Position numbers and translations under genes: made by a program. The notes beneath the pieces were generated by a model, which was not told the origin of the DNA, did no database searches, and saw only the letters and a list, made by a program, of their open reading frames with translations. 45,930 nt of DNA from Oscillospiraceae bacterium (GTDB lineage: Bacteria > Bacillota > Clostridia > Oscillospirales > Oscillospiraceae), in assembly GCA_015068025.1 (NCBI GenBank), contig SVLH01000014.1:1-45930 (forward strand), given 5' to 3'. Positions 40,183 through 45,930 of this stretch are shown piece by piece (the first letter of the stretch is position 1; each line of letters starts with the position of its first letter).

Positions 40183-40560
40183 ATGCCGTTATTTGCATTG
40201 AAGTCTTTGGCGCAGAGCGCTGCTTTGGAGGACGCGGCGGGGGATTACAAGAGATCTACCCGGGCGGAGCAGTTCCGTTTCAGTGGAGAGGCTGTCTATT
40301 TTCCCGCGTTTCCGGGAACGCAGTATCTGCCTTATGCGGCGCTTTCCCGCGTGATCAGCAGGAATACTGCCATCAGCGTCAAGGGGACTTGCGGCAAGCA
40401 GCTCCCCATGGTACGGGTGCGGATGTACTATGACGGAGGGGAATTCTACAAGGATTTCCTCTTTGAAAAGCAGCGCGCTGCGGACAAACTTCTTGACGCA
40501 GTGCGTTTGTACGATTCCGCCATTCCTGTTGAGCGGGACACCACACCCTTTGGAACATGA
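40183..40560 (+). CDS. Small protein of unknown function
   Basis: A 125-residue soluble protein with no recognised motif. It is rich in aromatic residues in the middle (FRFSGEAVYFPAFPGTQYLPYAAL). The strand-like part VRVRMYYDGGEFYKDFLFEK suggests a mixed alpha/beta fold. It starts at ATG 40183 after a GGGGGG-rich ribosome site. It is a single-gene unit with a bidirectional terminator behind it. Confidence 0.65.
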   Translation: MPLFALKSLAQSAALEDAAGDYKRSTRAEQFRFSGEAVYFPAFPGTQYLPYAALSRVISRNTAISVKGTCGKQLPMVRVRMYYDGGEFYKDFLFEKQRAADKLLDAVRLYDSAIPVERDTTPFGT

Positions 40561-40597
40561 AAAAGCCGCCGCCGGGTACCCGGCGGCGGCTCTCTTT
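40560..40597. terminator. Bidirectional terminator
   Basis: A 28-bp perfect palindrome (40564-40591) centred on GGGTACCC with T-runs on both sides. It stops the plus-strand gene and the minus-strand cyclohydrolase gene. Confidence 0.92.
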
Positions 40598-40603
40598 TGC
40601 GGT

Positions 40604-41311
40604 TTATTCGAACTTGTTCTTGATGACTTCCTGCTTCTCGCCGGTTTCCAGATCGATGTAGCGCACGAACAGGGACACCTTGTTGTCGGCATTCAGGGCG
40701 TTCCACATCTGCTCCGCCAGCGCTTCGGCAGAGGAGGCGTCCAGCACCACGCGCTCCGGTTCGCCCTCAAAGGAGGGGAGGGGATTGCCGTCGCCCATGT
40801 AGGTGTGGATGAAGCGGCCCTCACCGGGCAGGGGATTGCTGTAATCGTAGAAGAAGCGGTGGCTGCAGACGGGGTCGCCGTCGGCGCTCTTGAGGATGGA
40901 GAGCTGGAAGCTGCCGTCCTTTTCCATCACGCCGGAAATACGAGGGGTGTAGTTGGGGCCATCAGGCTCGAATTCGCGGGTGTGCAGCGCCTCCACGGTG
41001 GTCTTGCCCGCCACGAGGAAGTCGCGGACGGTGTCGGTCTGGTCGCCGTTGGTGACCACCAGCTTGTCGCCCACCTGACGGACGGGGTGATAGATGATGA
41101 GGCTGGGGTCCACCATCTTGGAGGGGTCGAAGGCCTCGGTGCGGATGCCGTCCTCGGTGACGGTAAAGACGCGGTTGCGGGAGTTTTCGCTGCGGCCCAT
41201 GATGAAATAGGCGGCCACGGCGTACTTGTTGTCTGCGCTGCGGCCCAGCACGATGCCGCGGCCGGGGTAGGCGTTGCTTTCCAGCAGGCGGGTGAGATTC
41301 AGCTTGTTCAT
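40604..41311 (-). CDS. IMP cyclohydrolase, PurO-like
   Basis: A 235-residue enzyme of the IMP_cyclohyd family that closes the ring of FAICAR to IMP in purine synthesis. The marks NAYPGRGIVLGRSADNKYAV and YFIMGRSENSRNRVF match the PurO fold (Ntn-type). PurO was first known from Archaea, while bacteria mostly use the fused PurH. ATG 41311 has AAGGAG about 9 nt upstream; a longer frame to 41422 is not supported. It overlaps the YgjP-like gene by four bases. Whether purH is also present cannot be seen here. Confidence 0.88.
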   Translation of the reverse strand: MNKLNLTRLLESNAYPGRGIVLGRSADNKYAVAAYFIMGRSENSRNRVFTVTEDGIRTEAFDPSKMVDPSLIIYHPVRQVGDKLVVTNGDQTDTVRDFLVAGKTTVEALHTREFEPDGPNYTPRISGVMEKDGSFQLSILKSADGDPVCSHRFFYDYSNPLPGEGRFIHTYMGDGNPLPSFEGEPERVVLDASSAEALAEQMWNALNADNKVSLFVRYIDLETGEKQEVIKNKFE

Positions 41312-41841
41312 GGGTGGTTCTCTCCTTGCTTCAATAATTTTTTCCGTTCCTGATAATCGGGCAGGTAACGCGCCAGCAGCGCGTAAAACCGCGGCCCGTG
41401 GTTTTTCTCCTGAATGTGGCACAGCTCGTGGACGACCACCAGATCAATGGCATCCTCCGGACAGCGCATCAGAAAGCAGGAAAAGCACAGGCTGTTTTTC
41501 CCGCTGCAGCTGCCGTAGCGCTTCTGGGCGGAGGTGATTTTGATGCCGGTGGGGATCAGTCCCGTTTTTTGACTCCAATACGCCACTTTTTCCGGCAAAA
41601 CGGTGCGGGCGGCGGCTTTCAGCGCAGAAATTTCCTCCGCGGTGGGAGGTGGTGGGGCGGCGGCTCGCTGCCGCTGCCGTTCCAGATGCCGTGCGACCCA
41701 GGCGGCGTGCTTTGCCGCGAAGGCTTCAATGGCAGCGGCAGAGGTGCGCATGGGCGCGCGCACCAGCACACGGCAGTCCCGGGTGATCTCGATGGCCAGC
41801 GTCCTGCGCCGGGAGCGAATGAGCGTGTATGTATGATCCAT
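41308..41841 (-). CDS. YgjP-like (M48-type) metallopeptidase
   Basis: A 177-residue protein with zinc-dependent peptidase motif VVVHELCHIQEKNHGPRFY, holding two His and a Glu, with a downstream His/Glu for metal. The N-terminal part has YTLIRSRRRTLAIEI and a YGSCSGKNSLCFS stretch typical of YgjP/DUF45. ATG 41841 is used; no good ribosome site is seen, and upstream ATGs give only a non-conserved extension. The end overlaps the cyclohydrolase start (ATGA). Confidence 0.85.
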   Translation of the reverse strand: MDHTYTLIRSRRRTLAIEITRDCRVLVRAPMRTSAAAIEAFAAKHAAWVARHLERQRQRAAAPPPPTAEEISALKAAARTVLPEKVAYWSQKTGLIPTGIKITSAQKRYGSCSGKNSLCFSCFLMRCPEDAIDLVVVHELCHIQEKNHGPRFYALLARYLPDYQERKKLLKQGENHP

Positions 41842-41938
41842 GAGAGTAAGATAGCATGACGGCGGGAAAAACTCAATAGAAAATACGGAAAAGGTACTAC
41901 CGCACGGGGCGAAAATGCGGGGAATACGGACAAAGACC

Positions 41939-41968
41939 TTGCGCGGGGAGCGGGGGAGGGCATATAAT
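41939..41968 (+). promoter_or_regulatory. Promoter of the EamA gene
   Basis: TTGCGC (41939-41944) and TATAAT (41963-41968), 18 nt apart. Confidence 0.6.
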
Positions 41969-41996
41969 GAAAAAAACACGCAAAGGAGGAGCGGAT

Positions 41997-42410
41997 ATGT
42001 GGTTTGTTCTTGCGCTGCTGTCTGCGGTGTTTGCTGCGCTGACGTCCATTCTCGCCAAGGTGGGCATTGAGGGCGTGAATTCCAATGTGGCCACGGCGAT
42101 CCGTACCATGGTGGTCGTGGTCATGGCCTGGGCAATGGTGTTTGTGACGGATGCGCAGGGCGGCCTGATGGAGATCAGCAGAAGAAGCTGGATCTTTCTG
42201 GTGCTGTCCGGCCTTGCCACGGGCGCGTCCTGGTTGTGCTATTATCGGGCGCTGCAAGTAGGGGAGGCGTCCAAGGTGGTGCCGGTGGACAAGCTCAGCG
42301 TGGTGATTACGCTGGTTCTGGCGTTTGTGTTTCTGCACGAGAAGTTTACCCCCAAGTCCCTCGTCGGCATGCTGCTCCTCACAGCGGGCACGCTGGTCAT
42401 GGTGCTGTGA
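41997..42410 (+). CDS. Half-size EamA/DMT family membrane protein
   Basis: A 137-residue protein with five hydrophobic segments and one EamA repeat. It starts MWFVLALLSAVFAALTSILAKVG and ends with SLVGMLLLTAGTLVMVL. Full DMT transporters have two such units, so this one probably works as a dimer, as in small multidrug-resistance or single-unit EamA proteins. ATG 41997 follows AAAGGAGGAG. The substrate is unknown. proS follows on the same strand, but from its own promoter. Confidence 0.85.
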   Translation: MWFVLALLSAVFAALTSILAKVGIEGVNSNVATAIRTMVVVVMAWAMVFVTDAQGGLMEISRRSWIFLVLSGLATGASWLCYYRALQVGEASKVVPVDKLSVVITLVLAFVFLHEKFTPKSLVGMLLLTAGTLVMVL

Positions 42411-42423
42411 GAAACAGCGAAGG

Positions 42424-42452
42424 TTGACAAGCCTGCGGGAAACAGATACAAT
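42424..42452 (+). promoter_or_regulatory. proS promoter
   Basis: A perfect TTGACA (42424-42429) and TACAAT (42447-42452) with a 17-nt spacer. The leader of about 60 nt is too short for a T-box. Confidence 0.82.
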
Positions 42453-42518
42453 ATACATTTAGTGAAAACCGCAAACGCGATACATTATAATAATATAGAA
42501 GCAAAGGATTTGAAACTT

Positions 42519-43958
42519 ATGGCACAGGATAAGAGACAGGTAGAGGCTATCACTTCCCGTGATGTGGACTTTGCCCAGTGGTATACCGACGTCTGCAAAA
42601 AGGCAGAGCTGATCGACTACTCCTCCATCAAGGGTATGTTCGTATACCGCCCCTACGGCTACGCCATCTGGGAGAACATTCAGAGCCAGATGGACGCAAT
42701 GTTCAAGGCCACCGGCGCGGAAAATGTGATGATGCCCATGCTGCTGCCCGAGTCCCTGCTCCAGAAGGAGAAGGATCACGTGGAGGGCTTTGCCCCCGAG
42801 TGTGCCTGGGTCACCTTCGGCGGCAGCGAGAAGCTGGAAGAGCGCTATGCCATCCGCCCCACTTCCGAGACCATCTTCTGCGAGCACTTCAAAAACGTGA
42901 TCCACTCCCACCGCGACCTGCCCAAGCTGTACAACCAGTGGTGCAGCGTCATCCGCTGGGAGAAGACTTCCCGTCCCTTCCTGCGCCACCGCGAGTTCCT
43001 GTGGCAGGAGGGTCACACCATGCACGCCACCGAGGACGAGGCTCGCGCAGAGACCATGCAGATGCTGGAGGTCTACGCCAAGTTCTTCGAGGATGTGCTG
43101 GCCATGCCCGTCATCCGCGGCCGCAAGACCGACAAGGAGAAGTTCAACGGCGCCGAGGAGACCTACACCGTGGAGTGCATGATGCACGACGGCAAGGCGC
43201 TGCAGTCCGGCACCAGCCACTATTTCGGCGACGGCTTCGCCAAGGCCTTTGACATCACCTTCGCCGGCAAGGACAACAAGCCCCACAACCCCCATCAGAC
43301 CTCCTGGGGTTCTTCCACCCGCATGATCGGCGGCATCATCATGACCCACGGCGATGATAACGGTCTGGTGCTGCCTCCCCGCATTGCCCCCACCCAGGTC
43401 ATCGTGATCCCCGTGGCACAGCATAAGGAAGGCGTTCTGGATGCCGCCGGCGCCCTGCGTGACCGCCTGAAGGCTGTGGGCGTCCGCGCGAAGATGGACG
43501 ATTCCGACAACTCTCCTGGCTGGAAGTTCGCCGAGTACGAGATGAAGGGCGTGCCCCTGCGCATCGAGATCGGCCCCAAGGACATCGAGAAGGGTCAGTG
43601 CGTCATCGCCCGCCGCGACACTGGCGAGAAGGTGTTCGTTGCCCTCACCGAGCTGGAGGAGACCGTCAAGCGCCTGCTGGACGACGTCCATGACAATATG
43701 TACGCCATGGCGCTGGCCAACCGTGAGAAGAATACCTTCGAGATCTCTACCGTGGCCGAGGCCAAGGAAGTGCTCTCTGCAAAGAGCGGCTTCCTGAAGT
43801 CCAAGTGGTGCGGCGAACTGGAGTGCGAGCTGGCCATGAAGGAGCAGGTGGGTGTTTCCTCCCGCTGCATGCCTCTGCAGCAGTCCGGCACCGAGGGCGT
43901 GTGCCCCGTGTGCGGCAAAAAGTGCGCAACTGACATTTACTGGGCGGTGGCCTACTAA
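42519..43958 (+). CDS. proS: Prolyl-tRNA synthetase, archaeal/eukaryotic type
   Basis: A 479-residue class II synthetase. The short form lacks the bacterial editing insertion. Visible marks are GMFVYRPYGYAIWENIQ, motif 2 area RWEKTSRPFLRHREFLWQEGHT, and motif 3 SWGSSTRMIGGIIMTHGDDNGLVLPP. The C-terminal tail ends with cysteines CPVCGKKC and the IYWAVAY terminus typical of this type. ATG 42519 has AAAGGA 10 nt upstream; the 19 residues ahead are not conserved. A terminator follows. Confidence 0.95.
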   Translation: MAQDKRQVEAITSRDVDFAQWYTDVCKKAELIDYSSIKGMFVYRPYGYAIWENIQSQMDAMFKATGAENVMMPMLLPESLLQKEKDHVEGFAPECAWVTFGGSEKLEERYAIRPTSETIFCEHFKNVIHSHRDLPKLYNQWCSVIRWEKTSRPFLRHREFLWQEGHTMHATEDEARAETMQMLEVYAKFFEDVLAMPVIRGRKTDKEKFNGAEETYTVECMMHDGKALQSGTSHYFGDGFAKAFDITFAGKDNKPHNPHQTSWGSSTRMIGGIIMTHGDDNGLVLPPRIAPTQVIVIPVAQHKEGVLDAAGALRDRLKAVGVRAKMDDSDNSPGWKFAEYEMKGVPLRIEIGPKDIEKGQCVIARRDTGEKVFVALTELEETVKRLLDDVHDNMYAMALANREKNTFEISTVAEAKEVLSAKSGFLKSKWCGELECELAMKEQVGVSSRCMPLQQSGTEGVCPVCGKKCATDIYWAVAY

Positions 43959-43974
43959 TTGAAATGTAACGGAA

Positions 43975-44006
43975 AAGGGGAGAGCACAGCGCTCTCCTCT
44001 TTTTTG
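43975..44006 (+). terminator. Terminator of proS
   Basis: GGAGAGC / GCTCTCC with a 5-nt loop, followed by TCTTTTTT. Confidence 0.88.
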
Positions 44007-44114
44007 TCTCACCCCAGATTTGGGGTCGGAAACGGGACGAAATACTATATTTTCGACGCTGAAAAAGGCGCCAAAAATTTCTGAAAAAATTCGTAAAAAA
44101 CAGAGAAAAAAGAC

Positions 44115-44143
44115 TTGACATTGAGAGATCTTTCTTTTATTAT
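44115..44143 (+). promoter_or_regulatory. S10 operon promoter
   Basis: A perfect TTGACA (44115-44120) and TATTAT (44138-44143), 17 nt apart. The start is near 44150, about 285 nt before rpsJ. Confidence 0.85.
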
Positions 44144-44149
44144 TGAGTA

Positions 44150-44430
44150 GTCCGCGCAAGGGGTTACTATGCGTGTGACACTGCGATGAACCGGGAGATT
44201 GCTCCGAAAGGAGGTAACTTCCGGGGAGTATGTCCGATAATCGGGCGGCTGAGAAAGATCTGTACGTAGCGTAGATCGCCACGCCATGATCGGTTACCGG
44301 CCGGAGGTATGTCCTTAAGCCGGTATTTTTCATGAGCGGGAATGATACGCACGGATAAGCGTATAGAAAAACTCTCTCGCCGTAGGTCGTCGAGACTCAA
44401 GAAAACAACCTACGAAATTTGGAGGAAACA
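44150..44430 (+). promoter_or_regulatory. Structured 5' leader of the S10 operon with attenuator-like terminator
   Basis: About 285 nt untranslated. TACCGGC (44295-44301) and GCCGGTA (44319-44325) flank a 17-nt loop and are followed by TTTTT (44326-44330), an intrinsic-terminator-like site. Two later hairpins, ATACGC/GCGTAT (44345-44364) and CGTAGGT/ACCTACG (44381-44414), precede GGAGG and the rpsJ start. A near-repeated motif GGAG-TATGTCC occurs at about 44236 and 44303. This fits ribosomal-protein feedback by attenuation, but the ligand is unknown. Confidence 0.65.
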
Positions 44431-44434
44431 AACC

Positions 44435-44746
44435 ATGGCACAGAAAGAAATGATCCGCATTCGCCTGAAGGCCTATGACCACCAGGTCATCGACCAGAGC
44501 GCAGAGAAGATCGTCGAGACCGCCAAGCGCACCGGCGCTGAAGTCTCCGGCCCCATCCCTCTGCCCACCAAGAAGGAAGTCGTCACCATCCTGCGAGCCG
44601 TGCACAAGTACAAGGACAGCCGTGAGCAGTTCGAGCGCCGCACTCACAAGAGACTGATCGACATCACCAAGTCCACCCCCAAGACCGTCGAGGCTCTGAT
44701 GGCTCTCGAGCTGCCTGCCGGTGTGGAGATCGAGATCAAGCTGTAA
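44435..44746 (+). CDS. rpsJ: 30S ribosomal protein S10
   Basis: A 103-residue protein of the small ribosomal subunit. It starts [17 protein letters not shown] and includes [16 protein letters not shown] and [15 protein letters not shown] 44435 follows GGAGG. First gene of the S10 operon; strong codon bias to CGC, AAG and GTC suggests high expression. Confidence 0.97.
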   Translation: MAQKEMIRIRLKAYDHQVIDQSAEKIVETAKRTGAEVSGPIPLPTKKEVVTILRAVHKYKDSREQFERRTHKRLIDITKSTPKTVEALMALELPAGVEIEIKL

Positions 44747-44792
44747 GGCAGATCTCACCGCGCATACCTATTTAAATTGTTTGCTGTCCATG

Positions 44793-44815
44793 TCCGCCGA
44801 CTTGCGAGGCGGACG
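44793..44815 (+). repeat. Hairpin in the rpsJ-rplC spacer
   Basis: GTCCGCC / GGCGGAC with a 9-nt loop, in an unusually long 151-nt spacer between two ribosomal genes. No T-run, so it looks regulatory or structural rather than a terminator. Confidence 0.6.
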
Positions 44816-44897
44816 GGTCATGTCGGCAGAGCAATGCGAGTGAACCCAATGCACCGTATCTAAGCCGACCAATAACCTTTAAGGAGGAAAATACACA

Positions 44898-45617
44898 ATG
44901 AAGGCAATCATCGGCAAAAAAGTGGGCATGTCCCAGATTTTTGACGAGAACGGCCGCGTGATCCCTGTCACCGTTATCGAGGCAGGCCCCTGCGCTGTCG
45001 TTCAGAAGAAGACTTCCGAAAAGGAAGGCTACAACGCTGTTCAGCTGGGCTTCGAGGATGTCCCCGAGCGCAAGCTGACCAAGGGCGAGATGGGCCACCT
45101 GAACAAGGCCGGCGTCGCTCCCAAGAAGTTCCTGCGCGAATTCGACCTGGACAACGCCGCCGAGCTGAACGTCGGCGACATCGTCAAGGCTGACACTTTC
45201 CAGGTTGGCGATTTCGTTGACGTTACCGGCACCAGCAAGGGCCACGGCTTCCAGGGCGTTGTCAAGCGTCACGGCACTGCCATCAAGCGCATGACCCACG
45301 GCGGCGGCCCCGTCCACCGTCATCAGGGCGCTCTGGCTGCAGGCACCTATCCCGGCCGTATCTTCAAGGGCCGCGTGGGCGCCGGTCACATGGGCTCCGA
45401 GCAGGTCACCGTGCAGAACCTGACTGTTGTCAAGGTTGATCCCGAGCTGAACATGCTGGTCGTCTGCGGCGCCATCCCCGGCCCCAAGGGCGGTCTGGTC
45501 ACCATCAAGTCTACCGTCAAGACCCACAAGGTCAAGCAGGCTGGTGCCGACATCAGCAAGAACCCGCAGAAGGCTTCCGGCCGCAACCCGCAGAAGGCTT
45601 CCGCCAGAACGAAGTAA
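44898..45617 (+). CDS. rplC: 50S ribosomal protein L3
   Basis: A 239-residue protein that nucleates 23S rRNA assembly. It starts MKAIIGKKVGMSQIFDENG, with the loop MTHGGGPVHRHQGALAAG near the peptidyl-transferase centre. The C-terminus is extended and carries a doubled NPQKAS(G/A)R unit, from a tandem 24-nt duplication at 45561-45608. ATG 44898 follows AAGGAGG. Confidence 0.97.
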   Translation: MKAIIGKKVGMSQIFDENGRVIPVTVIEAGPCAVVQKKTSEKEGYNAVQLGFEDVPERKLTKGEMGHLNKAGVAPKKFLREFDLDNAAELNVGDIVKADTFQVGDFVDVTGTSKGHGFQGVVKRHGTAIKRMTHGGGPVHRHQGALAAGTYPGRIFKGRVGAGHMGSEQVTVQNLTVVKVDPELNMLVVCGAIPGPKGGLVTIKSTVKTHKVKQAGADISKNPQKASGRNPQKASARTK

Positions 45618-45635
45618 GAAAGGGGTGCTTGAACA

Positions 45636-45930
45636 ATGTCTACTATGAAAGTTTTGAACATGGCCGGCGCAGAAGTCGGTACTGTGGAACTCTGCGATGC
45701 CATCTTTGGTATCGAGCCCAACACCGTTGTTGTGCATGAGGTTGTCAAGAACCACCTCGCCAACTGCCGCCAGGGCACCCAGAGCGCTCTGACCCGCGCC
45801 GAAGTTTCCGGCGGCGGCAAGAAGCCCTGGCGCCAGAAGGGTACCGGCCACGCCCGTCAGGGCAGCACCCGTGCTCCCCAGTGGACCCACGGCGGTATCG
45901 TCTTCGCACCCAAGCCCCGCGATTACAGCT
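45636..45930 (+). CDS. rplD: 50S ribosomal protein L4 (3' end beyond the window)
   Basis: The first 98 residues are present: [20 protein letters not shown], then [22 protein letters not shown] and the loop [15 protein letters not shown], which lies in the exit tunnel. It starts 18 nt after rplC. In proteobacteria L4 represses its own S10 operon; whether the leader at 44150 responds to L4 here is unknown. Confidence 0.96.
   Translation, partial: MSTMKVLNMAGAEVGTVELCDAIFGIEPNTVVVHEVVKNHLANCRQGTQSALTRAEVSGGGKKPWRQKGTGHARQGSTRAPQWTHGGIVFAPKPRDYS

Noticed and set aside
42453-42518. T-box in front of proS
   Set aside because: The leader is about 60 nt, lacks the AGGGTGG motif and a terminator.

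Overview
The window looks like the chromosome of a GC-rich, anaerobic, endospore-type Firmicute of the Clostridia, most likely the Oscillospiraceae/Ruminococcaceae group. This is inferred from family content and gene order, not from a search. Supporting signs are a small-domain SRP RNA directly upstream of dnaX and ybaB, a threonine T-box leader in front of thrS, an archaeal-type ProRS, strong AGGAGG ribosome binding sites, TTGACA/TATAAT-type promoters with 16-18 nt spacers, a CGAAC-N4-GTTY-type SOS box, a LysM-GH18 protein of the spore-lytic type, and the start of the S10 ribosomal operon (rpsJ, rplC, rplD). Most of the window is housekeeping DNA. The exceptions are AT-rich stretches at about 1-260 and about 32160-33960.

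Layout. 1-77 is the start of a P-loop NTPase running off the left edge. 324-2255 (minus) is a Fur-family regulator with a metal ABC ATPase and permease, driven from a promoter carrying a near-consensus Fur box. 2404-3327 is a sugar-nucleotidyltransferase-like enzyme. 3714-7350 encodes a heterodimeric ABC exporter. 7445-9964 holds tRNA-Ala(CGC), SRP RNA, dnaX and ybaB. 10056-12679 holds a polytopic membrane protein, a D-2-hydroxyacid dehydrogenase and a short FNT-family channel. 12733-15136 holds a LysM-GH18 hydrolase and, divergently, a small phage-lysis-like trio (coiled-coil/TM protein, small membrane protein, M15 peptidase). 15192-20538 (minus) is a four-gene envelope operon: a membrane-tethered PIG-L deacetylase, a GT2-GtrA glycosyltransferase, an unknown anchored protein and a NAGPA-type phosphodiester glycosidase. 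20726-22009 holds a ZIP transporter and tRNA-Leu(CAA).

22194-25745 is a lipoprotein, response regulator and histidine kinase operon. 25819-32107 is a long co-directional run (yqhQ/DUF1385, prmC, recA, recX, nitroreductase, rimO, pgsA) whose first promoter overlaps an SOS-box-like palindrome. 32280-33726 is an AT-rich island with a CrtO-like membrane protein and a GNAT acetyltransferase; the acetyltransferase part lies between two diverged ~66-bp direct repeats. 34018-36080 is a Thr T-box and a ThrRS that lacks the N-terminal TGS domain. 36378-39505 is a TAXI-type TRAP transporter whose fused permease is split by an in-frame TGA. 39669-42410 holds small unknown genes, a PurO-like IMP cyclohydrolase, a YgjP-like metallopeptidase and a half-size EamA protein. 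42519-43958 is proS. 43975-45930 is the structured leader and first genes of the S10 operon.

The items most worth a second look are the envelope-glycan operon, the interrupted TRAP permease, the SOS-type box heading the yqhQ-prmC-recA run, the diverged repeats around the acetyltransferase, and the attenuator-like S10 leader. No CRISPR array, transposase or integrase was seen.
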